From NCBI RefSeq assembly GCF_002269345.1, contig NZ_CP022889.1:682001-746000 (forward strand): DNA of 64,000 nt. Direction: 5' to 3'. Shown here piece after piece: positions 8,813 through 16,976 of this stretch (positions are counted from its first letter, which is position 1; each line of letters begins with the position of its first letter). The stretch is from Tsuneonella mangrovi. Lineage in GTDB: Bacteria; Pseudomonadota; Alphaproteobacteria; Sphingomonadales; Sphingomonadaceae. The notes below the pieces were generated by a model. It saw only the letters and a list, made by a program, of their open reading frames with translations, was not told where the DNA came from and did no database searches. The translations under genes were made by a program, and so were the position numbers.

Positions 8813-8876
8813 GCAATCCCCTTTGCGATTTGCAGCGATAATCCCTAAGTAGCGCCCACGACAACACGGCAACCCC

Positions 8877-8893
8877 AAGGAGACTGCCCCATA
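8877..8893 (+). promoter_or_regulatory. Shine-Dalgarno with AUA start of infC
   Basis: AAGGAG at 8877-8882 lies 8 nt before an ATA codon at 8891-8893 that is in frame with infC. The first ATG (8915) is 32 nt from this site with no Shine-Dalgarno of its own. Rare start codons (AUU, AUC, AUA) on infC are the basis of IF-3 autoregulation in other bacteria, so this arrangement decides the start. Confidence 0.65.
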
Positions 8894-9433
8894 GCCCGTC
8901 CACCCCGGCGCTCGATGACGCCGCCCGTAAAGAGCGGCCCGCGCTTTGATAACATGATCCAGTCCGACAAGGTTCGCGTCATTGACGAGAACGGCGAGAA
9001 CCTCGGCGTAATGTACACCCGCGAAGCGATCGAACAGGCCGCCGACGTCGGCCTCAACCTCGTCGAGGTTTCGCCCAACGCTGACCCGCCGGTGTGCAAG
9101 TTCCTCGATGTCGGCAAGTACCGCTACGAAGCCCAGAAAAAGGCCAATGCCGCGCGCAAGACGCAAAAGACGCAGGAGATCAAGGAGATCAAGATGCGTC
9201 CCAACATCGACACGCACGATTATGACGTGAAGATGCGCAGCGTGATGAAGTTCATCGGCGAAGGCGACAAGGTCAAGATGACCCTGCGTTTCCGGGGCCG
9301 CGAAATGGCGCACCAGGAACTCGGCATGGACCTGCTCAGGCGGGTGCAGGAAGATGTGGCCGAAGTCGCCAAGGTCGAAGCGTTCCCGCGCCTCGAAGGC
9401 CGCCAGATGCTGATGGTGCTGGCTCCGAAATAG
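8891..9433 (+). CDS. infC: translation initiation factor IF-3
   Basis: 180 residues counted from the proposed AUA start, 172 from the first ATG at 8915. The N-domain carries [20 protein letters not shown] and [17 protein letters not shown]; the basic linker is rich in Lys ([20 protein letters not shown]); the C-domain holds [13 protein letters not shown] and VTLRFRGRE-like sequence ending LMVLAPK. IF-3 binds the 30S subunit, discriminates against non-canonical start codons and prevents subunit joining. The extra eight codons (ATA GCC CGT ...) encode a basic stretch, in keeping with the short Arg-rich leader seen in many IF-3 proteins. The choice of AUA rests on Shine-Dalgarno spacing and is less sure than the gene itself. 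Confidence 0.93.
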   Translation: MARPPRRSMTPPVKSGPRFDNMIQSDKVRVIDENGENLGVMYTREAIEQAADVGLNLVEVSPNADPPVCKFLDVGKYRYEAQKKANAARKTQKTQEIKEIKMRPNIDTHDYDVKMRSVMKFIGEGDKVKMTLRFRGREMAHQELGMDLLRRVQEDVAEVAKVEAFPRLEGRQMLMVLAPK

Positions 9434-9548
9434 GCTGGCGGTGCCGCCATGGCAGCGGCATTTTCCCCACACACGACACTCCATCCCCTTTGTCCCGCCG
9501 CGCGTGCTTGCTAGGCCCGCGGCGGGCCAACGGGAGGATGCACGCGCG

Positions 9549-10967
9549 ATGACTGCTCAGCGGATCGGATTCATCGCCGGACTGGTCGCTTTCGGCCTGA
9601 CCGTTGCCCTGCCTGCGCCTGCCGGGATGCCGCCGCAGGCATGGCTCGTCGCCGGGCTGGTGGTATGGATGGCCGCGTGGTGGATGACCGAGGCGCTGCC
9701 GCTGACGGCGACCGCGCTGTTGCCGTTCCTCGTGCTGCCGATGTCGGGCGTGATGACGGCCAAGACAATAGCCAGCACCTATTATTCGCCGATCCTGTTC
9801 CTGATCCTCGGGGGTGCGTTCATCGCACTGGCGATCGAACGAACCGGGCTGCACCGCAGGCTCGCGCTCGCCCTGCTCAAGTCGGTCGGGGCGAGCGGCG
9901 GCCAGAGCCGCCTGCTGTTGGCGTTCATGGTGACCGCCGCGATCCTGTCGATGGCGATCTCGAATACTTCCACCTCGCTGATCATGATGCCGATGGCGCT
10001 CGCGGTGCTGAACGGCGGCGGAATGGACGAGAGCCACAAGGAGGGGCTCAACGGGGCGCTTCCGATGGGGATTGCGTTTGCCGCAAGTATCGGCGGGCTA
10101 GGAACGATCGTCGGTAGCCCGACCAACGCCATTGCCGTGGGGCTGGCGGCAGAGCTGACCGGTGTACGCATTACCTTCGCGCAATGGACGCTATACGGCC
10201 TGCCGATCGTGATCGTGGGCATTCCGCTCGCCGCATGGATCATTTCGCGCGTCCAGCGCGTGGCCGAGCACCCGTTCGATGTCGCCGGTGCGCGCGCAGC
10301 GATCGACACCCATTCGGCGTGGACTTTGCCCGAAAAGCGGTTGATCCCGCTGATTGCGGTCACCTTCGGCCTGTGGCTTACTCAGGCATGGATCGAGCCA
10401 TACCTGCCCAAGGGCGCGCTGACTGACGGGACGATTGCCGTCGCCGCCGGGCTTGCGCTGTTCATCCTGCCCGACGGGACCGGCCGCCCGCTACTCAACT
10501 GGGAAGAAGCCAATCGCGCCCCGTGGGGTGTGATCATGATGTTTGGCGGCGGTCTGGCGCTGGCCGCGGGCATGAGCACTTCGGGCCTTGCCGACTGGCT
10601 CGGCCATTCTCTGCTCCCGCTCGCCAGTGTGCCGCTGGTGGTCGTCGCGCTCGCTGTGGTCGCGATGATGATCGTGGTCACCGAGTTCGCCAGCAACGTC
10701 GCCACCGCCAGCGCGATTATGCCTGTCGTCGCCAGCCTAGCGGTGGCCTTGGGAGTAGATCCTATCCTGCTGGCGATGCCCGCTGCGCTGGCCGCGAGCT
10801 GGGGCTTCATGCTGCCCGCCGGAACCGGACCCAACGCGATCGCCTGGGCGACCGGGCGCATTTCCCTCCCCCGAATGCTCGGCGCGGGATTTGCACTCGA
10901 CATTGCCGGTGCGTTTCTGATCGTCGGACTGGTGTGGGGAATGATCTGGGCGACTGGTTACGGTTGA
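9549..10967 (+). CDS. SLC13/DASS-family sodium:anion (dicarboxylate) symporter
   Basis: 472-residue polytopic membrane carrier. The two sodium/substrate hairpins of the divalent anion:sodium symporter fold are visible: SNTSTSLIMMPMAL in the first half and EFASNVATASAIMP in the second, each holding the Ser-Asn-x-Thr-type motif that binds Na+ and the carboxylate. GTIVGSPTNAIAVG and LPAGTGPNAIAWATG are the matching re-entrant loops. The start at 9549 follows a GGGAGG about 11 nt upstream; an open frame to 9441 adds only non-hydrophobic residues. Likely substrates are C4-dicarboxylates, but sulfate cannot be excluded from sequence alone. It stands alone, 115 bp after infC. Confidence 0.9.
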   Translation: MTAQRIGFIAGLVAFGLTVALPAPAGMPPQAWLVAGLVVWMAAWWMTEALPLTATALLPFLVLPMSGVMTAKTIASTYYSPILFLILGGAFIALAIERTGLHRRLALALLKSVGASGGQSRLLLAFMVTAAILSMAISNTSTSLIMMPMALAVLNGGGMDESHKEGLNGALPMGIAFAASIGGLGTIVGSPTNAIAVGLAAELTGVRITFAQWTLYGLPIVIVGIPLAAWIISRVQRVAEHPFDVAGARAAIDTHSAWTLPEKRLIPLIAVTFGLWLTQAWIEPYLPKGALTDGTIAVAAGLALFILPDGTGRPLLNWEEANRAPWGVIMMFGGGLALAAGMSTSGLADWLGHSLLPLASVPLVVVALAVVAMMIVVTEFASNVATASAIMPVVASLAVALGVDPILLAMPAALAASWGFMLPAGTGPNAIAWATGRISLPRMLGAGFALDIAGAFLIVGLVWGMIWATGYG

Positions 10968-11004
10968 AATCAGTTTCTCAGCCCGGTAATCGGCACGTCT
11001 GACT

Positions 11005-11118
11005 CAGGCGTTTCGGCGGAGATGCGATCCTGCGGAGGTTAGGATCGCCAGCGCCCCGGATGCACGTATTGGCTCCCGCCTTCCTGGGAGCGTGAGACGC
11101 AAAGGAAGGACGCCTGCG
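11005..11118 (+). ncRNA. structured 5' leader: closing helix, hairpin and SD-sequestering pseudoknot (candidate riboswitch)
   Basis: Read directly from the sequence, three elements nest in order. CAGGCGT (11005-11011) pairs perfectly with ACGCCTG (11110-11116). Inside it, GCGATCCT (11024-11031) pairs with AGGATCGC (11041-11048) around a 9-nt loop. Then GCTCCC (11072-11077) pairs with GGGAGC (11086-11091), and the loop of that hairpin, CCTTCCT (11079-11085), is fully complementary to AGGAAGG (11103-11109). The last segment is the Shine-Dalgarno of the gene starting at 11119, so the H-type pseudoknot plus closing helix would hide the ribosome binding site. The downstream gene belongs to methionine/cysteine metabolism, where SAM-sensing pseudoknots are common, but I could not match the SAM-II, SAM-V or SAM/SAH consensus as I know them. 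Function is inference. Confidence 0.5.
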
Positions 11119-12384
11119 ATGGCTCATCCCAAGAATACCCGCGACTTGAGGCCCAGCACCTTGATGATGGGCCACGGCTACGATCCTGCACTGTCCGAAG
11201 GCAGCCTCAAGCCGCCGGTGTTCCTCACCAGCACCTTCGCATTCGAGAACGCGGCAGCGGGCAAGCGCCACTTCGAAGGGATCACCGGCAAGCGCCCCGG
11301 CGGCGCAGACGGCCTCGTCTATTCGCGGTTCAATGGCCCCAACCAGGAAATCCTCGAGGATCGGCTGGCGATCTGGGACGGCGCGGAAGACGCGCTGTGC
11401 TTCTCCAGCGGGATGACCGCAATCTGCGTGCTGATGATGAGCCTGTGCGCGGCGGGTGACGTGATCGTCCATTCCGGCCCACTTTATGCCGCGAGCGAAG
11501 GCTTCGTCGCCAAGACGCTCGCCAAGTTCGGCGTGACCTATGTGGACTTTCCCGCCGGCGCGAGCCGCGAGGAGCTCGACTCGGTGATCGCCAAGGCCAA
11601 GGCGCAGGCAGAGGCACAAGGCGGCAAGGTCGCGATGATCTACCTCGAAAGCCCGGGCAACCCGACAAACGCGCTGGTCGACGTCGAGGCAGTCTGCGCA
11701 GCGCGCGACGCAGCACTTGGCAACGACCATGCTTGCCCGATCGCGATCGACAATACCTTCCTCGGGCCGCTGTGGCAGCGCCCACTCGATCAAGGGGCGG
11801 ACATCGTGGTCTATTCGCTGACCAAGTACGTTGGCGGCCATTCGGACCTCGTGGCGGGCAGCGTCGCAGGTGCGAAGAAGTGGATCGACCCGGTGCGGAT
11901 GCTGCGCAACACGATGGGCGGGATTGCCGATCCCAACACCGCGTGGATGCTGCTGCGCAGTCTCGAGACGGTCGAACTGCGGATGAGCCGCGCGGGCGAG
12001 AATGCCGAGAAGGTCTGCGCCTTCCTGAAGGGGCACCCCAAGGTCGAACGGCTGGGCTATCTCGGGATGATCAACGATCCGCGCCAGCAGGACATCTTCA
12101 ACCGCCATTGCACCGGCGCGGGCAGCACGTTCTCGGTGTTCATCAAGGGCGGCGAGGCAGAGTGCTTCCGCTTCCTCGACGCGCTCAGGATCGCCAAGCT
12201 CGCGGTCAGCCTCGGCGGGACCGAGACGCTCGCCAGCCACCCGGCGAGCATGACCCACCTTTCGGTGCCCGACGCGCGCAAGACGAGCCTAGGGATCTCC
12301 GACAACCTCGTGCGGATCAGCATCGGGATCGAAGATGCCGACGACTTGATCGCCGACTTCGAGCAGGCGCTCGAAGCGGTCTGA
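11119..12384 (+). CDS. PLP-dependent transsulfuration enzyme (cystathionine gamma-synthase family)
   Basis: 421-residue member of the Cys/Met metabolism PLP fold I family. The cofactor lysine is in YSLTKYVGGHSDL; PLP-phosphate contacts are in LCFSSGMTAI and YSRFNGPN; the aspartate pairing with the pyridine nitrogen is in IAIDNTFLGPL. Length and C-terminal LGGTETLASHPASMTH are typical of homoserine-derived sulfur metabolism enzymes (cystathionine synthase or lyase, O-acyl-homoserine sulfhydrylase, methionine gamma-lyase). Sequence reading does not separate these activities. AAGGAAGG lies 9 nt before the ATG at 11119 but is tied up in the predicted leader structure, suggesting translational control. 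It is monocistronic and convergent with the M28 peptidase. Confidence 0.88.
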   Translation: MAHPKNTRDLRPSTLMMGHGYDPALSEGSLKPPVFLTSTFAFENAAAGKRHFEGITGKRPGGADGLVYSRFNGPNQEILEDRLAIWDGAEDALCFSSGMTAICVLMMSLCAAGDVIVHSGPLYAASEGFVAKTLAKFGVTYVDFPAGASREELDSVIAKAKAQAEAQGGKVAMIYLESPGNPTNALVDVEAVCAARDAALGNDHACPIAIDNTFLGPLWQRPLDQGADIVVYSLTKYVGGHSDLVAGSVAGAKKWIDPVRMLRNTMGGIADPNTAWMLLRSLETVELRMSRAGENAEKVCAFLKGHPKVERLGYLGMINDPRQQDIFNRHCTGAGSTFSVFIKGGEAECFRFLDALRIAKLAVSLGGTETLASHPASMTHLSVPDARKTSLGISDNLVRISIGIEDADDLIADFEQALEAV

Positions 12385-12397
12385 TCGGGCCGATCGA

Positions 12398-12420
12398 CCG
12401 GACGATCAATCGTCGTCCGG
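12398..12420. terminator. inverted repeat between convergent genes (possible bidirectional terminator)
   Basis: CCGGACGA (12398-12405) and TCGTCCGG (12413-12420) form a perfect 8-bp stem with a 7-nt loop. It lies between the stop of the transsulfuration enzyme and the last codons of the opposing M28 gene. No T-tract follows on either side, so intrinsic termination is uncertain. Confidence 0.35.
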
Positions 12421-14022
12421 GATCGTCACCTTGAACGGGTTGGACTTGCTCGGCTCGGTCGGCAACGGCGGTCGCGGAAGTTCTGCGTCGCTGTTGGCCG
12501 CTTGCCAGAGCATCGCCGCAAGGATCGTCGCCGCCTGGCGTACATCGTCCGACGGAGCATGGTCGAGCGTATCGATGCTCGAGTGATGCACGCGTGAGCC
12601 GTAGTCGAGCGGATCCTGGATGAACTGGAAGCCGGGCAGGCCCACCGCTTGCATATACTGGTGGTCAGTCCCGCCGGTCCGGCTCATCACCACTGCGGTC
12701 GCGCCCATCGACGCGAACGGTGCAAGCCATTTCTTGAGCATCGGTGCGGCGGCAACGTTGTCCTCGGCATAGATCCCGCGGATCTTGCCCGCGCCGTTGT
12801 CGAGGTTGAAGTAGGCCTTCATCCGGTCGTAGTCCGGTCCCTTGGTGATCGGGAACCTGGTGGTCCACTCGGCGAAACGGGCGACTCCGTAGGCATTCGT
12901 GTCGACAGGGCGGGTCGCCAGGTGCTTTTCGATGTAGGCGATCGAGCCGAGCAGGCCCTGCTCCTCACCAGACCATAGCGCGAAGCGGATCGTGCGCTTG
13001 GGCTTCACGCCCAGGCTCTTGATGATCCGCGCCGCCTCGATCACGACGACGCTCGGCACCCCGTCATCGGTCGCTCCATCGGCGGCGATCCAGCTGTCGA
13101 AGTGTCCGCCAGCCATCACGTAACCCGCCTTGGGATCGCTGCCCTGGATATCCGCCACGAGGTAATCGGCGGTCGTATCCTGCGGGTTTTCGTGGGTCGC
13201 AATATTGAGCTGGATTACCGGCGGCGTGCCCGCAACTTCGAGCCGGGCGAGCCGACGATAGTCTTCGCTAGAAAGCTCCATGAACGGCAGCGCCAACCGG
13301 TTGGCCGGGTCGATATTGTAGCCCTCGCCGGTCACGAGGCCGTTTTCACGGTAGCTCTTGCGAACGATCGCCAACGCCCCTTCGGCCTTGAGGAATCTGG
13401 AGAGTTTGAGCTCGAAATCGACCCGCTTCACGAACCCCTTGTACGGCTCGAGATTGTCGCTCGGCAGCGTGAATTCGTCCTTGCCCGAAAGATCCTTGGC
13501 ATCGAAACGGGTGAACATCGGCCTCGACGACTGGCTCGCTTCCCCCGGCAGGTTGACCATCACGATCTTGCCCTTGAGCTTGCCGCGCCAGCGTTCGAAA
13601 TCGGCCTCCTTGGCCATCGGGGCGAGGATCACCGGCGCGCTGACCGTGCCCTCGGTCGCAGGAGTCCACGCAACCGGCTGCGACGTCATTACTTTCATGC
13701 GCGGCGCGATCATCGTCGCATTCCACGAATCGAGATTCCAATTGACCCCGAACGGGTACGATTCCTTGTGGACGTTGGTCAGTCCGTACGCTTCGAACTT
13801 GGCCAGAGCCCATGCGGCCGCCTTGTCGAAATTCTCCGAATTGGTCAGCCGCGGGCCGATCCCGTCCATCAGCTGCGAGGCGTTGGCCATTGCCTGGCTG
13901 TGGCTCAGCCCTTCATCGATGATCTGCGCGATCTGCCCATCGGTGGCATCGGCTTGCACGCCGGATAGCGGCATTACGGCGAAAACCAGCGCAGCCGCGC
14001 CGGCAAGATACGTCTGCTTCAT
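12406..14022 (-). CDS. secreted M28 family metallopeptidase with PA-domain insertion
   Basis: 538-residue exported aminopeptidase/carboxypeptidase-like enzyme. An N-terminal signal peptide (MKQTYLAGAAALVFAVMPLSGVQA) is followed by a peptidase half, a protease-associated domain (about residues 130-270, LKGKIVMVNLPG) and the catalytic M28 core. Zinc and catalytic residues are visible in MAGGHFDSW, DGATDDG, WSGEEQGLLGS, NLDNGAGK and the C-terminal GGTDHQYM region. It probably removes residues from peptides in the periplasm as part of amino acid scavenging. It ends convergently with the transsulfuration gene and stands 98 bp downstream of the J-domain gene on the same strand. Confidence 0.9.
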   Translation of the reverse strand: MKQTYLAGAAALVFAVMPLSGVQADATDGQIAQIIDEGLSHSQAMANASQLMDGIGPRLTNSENFDKAAAWALAKFEAYGLTNVHKESYPFGVNWNLDSWNATMIAPRMKVMTSQPVAWTPATEGTVSAPVILAPMAKEADFERWRGKLKGKIVMVNLPGEASQSSRPMFTRFDAKDLSGKDEFTLPSDNLEPYKGFVKRVDFELKLSRFLKAEGALAIVRKSYRENGLVTGEGYNIDPANRLALPFMELSSEDYRRLARLEVAGTPPVIQLNIATHENPQDTTADYLVADIQGSDPKAGYVMAGGHFDSWIAADGATDDGVPSVVVIEAARIIKSLGVKPKRTIRFALWSGEEQGLLGSIAYIEKHLATRPVDTNAYGVARFAEWTTRFPITKGPDYDRMKAYFNLDNGAGKIRGIYAEDNVAAAPMLKKWLAPFASMGATAVVMSRTGGTDHQYMQAVGLPGFQFIQDPLDYGSRVHHSSIDTLDHAPSDDVRQAATILAAMLWQAANSDAELPRPPLPTEPSKSNPFKVTIPDDD

Positions 14023-14120
14023 CGAAATCCCCCAGGACTCAAATTGTCGTGGCGCGGTGCTCCCACTTTTTCACCGGCGGGGCAAGGCGACAATCCATCC
14101 TGCAGGTCTCTAGCGAGTGA

Positions 14121-14654
14121 TCAGCCTTTCCACTCGCGGCGCTCTTCGGCCTGCCGCAGGACTTCGTAGGCTACCTGAAGGGCGTGGAATTGCTTGGCGG
14201 CCTCCGCATCGCCCGGCTTCACATCGGGATGAACTTCCTTGGCCATCGCCCGCCAGGCCTTCTTGACCACCGCGAAATCGGCATCCACCTCGAGGCCGAG
14301 CAACTCGAGGGCACGCATTTCATCCGCACTGCGCGAACCATCACCGCTCCCTGCCCAGCCGTAGTGCGCGGCTTCGGCAAACCCCGCGTTGTCGCGCTTC
14401 TCGTTTGCGGCACGCTCGGCCGCCTCTTCCTTGGAAAGGCCTTCGAAGTAGTCCCACTTGGCATTGTATTCGGCTGCGTGCTGCTGGCAGAAGTACCACT
14501 TGTCCGGGCTGTTGGGTGATTTCGGCGCGGGGCAATCGCCCGGCTCCTTGCAACCGTGCCGATCGCACAACCGCACGGTCGTCGCTTCGCGCGACGAGCC
14601 ATATCCGCGCCAGCGCGGGAAGCCCCAATCGTTCGATCGGCGGGCTTTGGCCAT
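14121..14654 (-). CDS. J-domain (DnaJ-like) protein with N-terminal Cys/His-containing region
   Basis: 177-residue cytosolic protein with a C-terminal J domain (about residues 122-175: ALELLGLEVDAD, then MAKEVHPDVKPGD with the HPD tripeptide that stimulates Hsp70 ATPase). The N-terminal half contains RLCDRHGCKEPGDCPAPK and WYFCQQHAAEYN, four cysteines and two histidines that could form a metal-binding site, followed by a helical, Glu/Ala-rich stretch. There is no Gly/Phe region or DnaJ zinc-finger repeat, so it is a class III type co-chaperone. The ATG at 14654 starts a basic N-terminus; the frame upstream to 14744 is not convincing. The client is unknown. Confidence 0.85.
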   Translation of the reverse strand: MAKARRSNDWGFPRWRGYGSSREATTVRLCDRHGCKEPGDCPAPKSPNSPDKWYFCQQHAAEYNAKWDYFEGLSKEEAAERAANEKRDNAGFAEAAHYGWAGSGDGSRSADEMRALELLGLEVDADFAVVKKAWRAMAKEVHPDVKPGDAEAAKQFHALQVAYEVLRQAEERREWKG

Positions 14655-14764
14655 CAGGATTGTGCCTCGTTCACTTGGGTATCCTAGGGATCGGCGCGAT
14701 GTTTTGGAAGGCGCGCCAACGATTTCGCAACCAATATGTTGCAATGCAAAAAGTTAGTCCTTAA

Positions 14765-14959
14765 ATGCAACCTGTGATGTTCAAGATGAGCAAACAATTG
14801 ACAATTGCCGCCACCGCTTCGGTGCTCGCGCTGTCTGCGCTGGCACTCCACGCGCCCGCAATTGCGTCCGGATCACTAGTCGGCGGGGCGACTTTGCTGC
14901 CGGCAACCGCGCAAATGTCGGCGCCGGCACTGCCGACGCTCGACATCTTGCCGTTCTGA
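14765..14959 (+). CDS. small putative secreted protein
   Basis: 64-residue frame between the divergent J-domain gene and the convergent pal gene. From the internal Met at 14786 (MSKQLTIAATASVLALSALALHAPAIA) it has the shape of a signal peptide with a possible cleavage after AIA, leaving about 30 small, non-polar residues ending LPTLDILPF. No Shine-Dalgarno is obvious before 14765, 14777 or 14786, so the start is undecided. I do not recognise a family. It may be a real small exported peptide or chance coding; the signal-like N-terminus is the only positive evidence. Confidence 0.4.
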   Translation: MQPVMFKMSKQLTIAATASVLALSALALHAPAIASGSLVGGATLLPATAQMSAPALPTLDILPF

Positions 14960-14963
14960 GCGC

Positions 14964-15479
14964 TTACTCCACCACCACGGTCACGTCGCGGCGGTTCTTG
15001 GCCCACGCAGCCTCGTTCGAACCGAGCGCGACCGGGCGTTCCTTGCCATAGCTGACGGTGGTGATGCGATTGGCATCGACACCCAGCGAAACGAGGTAGT
15101 TCTTCGCCGCGTTCGCACGGCGCTCGCCCAGCGCGAGGTTGTATTCGCGCGTGCCGCGCTCGTCGCAATTGCCCTCCACCCGTACGTTTATGCTCGGGTA
15201 GCGCAGCAGGTACTGCGCCTGTGCCTGAAGAGCGGCCGCATCGGCGCTATCGATGTTGTACTTGTCGGTATCGAAGTAGATCACGTTCTGCCCGTTCACC
15301 GCATCGACGAAGTGTTCCTGCGTGCCCAGCGTCGGGCCGGTCGGCTGCTGCGGCGGGGTCGGGGTCGCGGCGACCGAGGGTTCCGGTTCGGGTGGAAGCG
15401 ATGCGGGCGGTTCCTTCTTGCAGCCCGCCAGCATGACGGTGCCCGCCATCAGCGCGGCGATTACGATGCGACGATCCAT
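14964..15479 (-). CDS. pal: peptidoglycan-associated outer membrane lipoprotein Pal
   Basis: 171-residue lipoprotein. The signal sequence ends in the lipobox LAGC (Cys25 acylated), followed by a Pro-rich linker and an OmpA-like domain with NVIYFDTDKYNIDSAD, VEGNCDERGTREYNLALGERRA and VSYGKERPVALG, the peptidoglycan-binding residues. AAGGAG stands just before the ATG at 15479. It is the last gene of the tol-pal operon, tying the outer membrane to the wall and to TolB for envelope constriction at division. About 70 bp separate it from tolB. Confidence 0.96.
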   Translation of the reverse strand: MDRRIVIAALMAGTVMLAGCKKEPPASLPPEPEPSVAATPTPPQQPTGPTLGTQEHFVDAVNGQNVIYFDTDKYNIDSADAAALQAQAQYLLRYPSINVRVEGNCDERGTREYNLALGERRANAAKNYLVSLGVDANRITTVSYGKERPVALGSNEAAWAKNRRDVTVVVE

Positions 15480-15551
15480 CTTGCGTCTCCTTCTCGATGA
15501 ATTCCCGGGGGGCCGGACGATTCCTGCCACCCTTGTATACCAGAAAACGAA

Positions 15552-16976
15552 TTACGGCAGGACCGGCCCCCAAGCCGGATCCGACGCATCGACCGGGGTC
15601 GGTAGGCGGCGCAAGTTGCGCCCGGTCAGGTCGACCTGCCACAAGGCGGTATGGCCCGAATTGGGCGCCGTGCGGAAGAACTGGATCACGCGACCGTTGG
15701 GCGACCACGTCGGACCTTCATCCTGCCAGCCGTTGGTCAGCACCCGCATGTCGCGGCCCTGCGGCGTCATCACCGCAATGTCGAAATCACCGCCGATATG
15801 GGTGAACGCGATCAGGTCGCCGCGCGGGCTCCATTCGGGCGTCGCGCAGCGTCCGCCGAAGAAACTGATGCGGTGCTGGTTCATTCCGTTGGCATCCATC
15901 ACGTAGCACTGCTGGCTGCCCGAACGGTCGCTCTCGAACACGATCTGGCTCCCGTCGGGCGAATACGAGCCACCGATATCGATTCCCGGGTTGTCGGTCA
16001 GTCGCACGCTCGGCCCACCGCTGGCGGAAATACGGTAGATGTCGGTGTTGCCGTTCACCGCCATCGAATAGAGAATCCACTTGCCGTCCGGGCTCCAGCG
16101 CGGCGCGAAAGTGGGATTGCGGCTCTGCGTGACGAGGTGCTGCTGGCCGGTTCCGATATCGTAGATGTAGATGCGCGGATTGCCGTCGAGATAGCTGAGA
16201 TACAGCAGCTTGCTATAGTCGGGCGAATAGCGCGGGGTCAGCGCAGTCGCCCGGCCGGTAGTGATGAAGCGGTGGTTGGCGCCGTCCGAATCCATGATCG
16301 CCAGCCGCTTGATACGGTGATCCTTCGGCCCAGTTTCCGCGATGTAGGCGATCTTGCTGTCGAAGAACGGACTTTCGCCCGACAGACGCGAATAGACGAG
16401 ATCCGAGCATTTGTGCGCCGCGCGCCGCCAATCCGCTGGGGGCACGATCCACCCGCCGCGCGTCAGCTCCTTCTGCAGCTGCACGTCGTAGAGGTAACAG
16501 CCTACGATCAGCTTGCCATCGCCGCGTGCGCGGACGTAGCCTTCGACGAGCATTTGCGCCCCGCGGCTCGACCAGGTCGCCCAGGTGGGAGCGGTAATCT
16601 CGCCATAGGCCGGCTGCGGCAAGGCGGCGGGACCGGTCGGTTTGAACAGGCCGTTGAACTTGAGGTCATGGTAGATCACTTGCGCCAGGCTCTTGCCGAG
16701 CGCTGCAGTGCCGCCGGTGCTCGCTGGCGTCGCCACATCGTAATCGGTCGCGAACCCGGGTATCGCGACGCCAAGGTCCTGCCATTGGCTTTCGTCGGTC
16801 ACGGTGAACGACAACCCGCCATCGTCGGGTTTGGCTTGATCGACCGTTTCTACCTTGCCGCCATCTGGTGCAGGGGTCGAAAGATCGCTCGGAGGCGCGC
16901 TCGAAGCGTCTTGGGCCAGCGCCGGACCAGCGGAGAGCGCCAACACGGCGGCGAGGAATACGATCAGCGGTTTCAT
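15552..16976 (-). CDS. tolB: Tol-Pal system periplasmic beta-propeller TolB
   Basis: 474-residue periplasmic protein with a cleavable signal peptide (MKPLIVFLAAVLALSAGPALA) followed by a low-complexity stretch, an N-terminal alpha/beta domain and a C-terminal propeller. The propeller shows repeated PD-x-x-x-L and W-S-P-D-G units, such as YSPDYSKLLYLS, WSPDGKWILYS, YSPDGSQIVFES and WSPNGRVIQF. The ATG at 16976 overlaps the tolA stop by 4 nt. TolB shuttles between Pal and the TolQRA motor. It is slightly longer than E. coli TolB because of the Ala/Pro/Asp-rich segment after the signal peptide. Confidence 0.96.
   Translation of the reverse strand: MKPLIVFLAAVLALSAGPALAQDASSAPPSDLSTPAPDGGKVETVDQAKPDDGGLSFTVTDESQWQDLGVAIPGFATDYDVATPASTGGTAALGKSLAQVIYHDLKFNGLFKPTGPAALPQPAYGEITAPTWATWSSRGAQMLVEGYVRARGDGKLIVGCYLYDVQLQKELTRGGWIVPPADWRRAAHKCSDLVYSRLSGESPFFDSKIAYIAETGPKDHRIKRLAIMDSDGANHRFITTGRATALTPRYSPDYSKLLYLSYLDGNPRIYIYDIGTGQQHLVTQSRNPTFAPRWSPDGKWILYSMAVNGNTDIYRISASGGPSVRLTDNPGIDIGGSYSPDGSQIVFESDRSGSQQCYVMDANGMNQHRISFFGGRCATPEWSPRGDLIAFTHIGGDFDIAVMTPQGRDMRVLTNGWQDEGPTWSPNGRVIQFFRTAPNSGHTALWQVDLTGRNLRRLPTPVDASDPAWGPVLP

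Noticed and set aside
10968-11118. known SAM-II or SAM/SAH riboswitch upstream of the transsulfuration gene
   Set aside because: The pseudoknot layout is similar, but the conserved loop bases (such as the GCUAAA-type end of SAM-II) are not found; I report it only as an unclassified structured leader.
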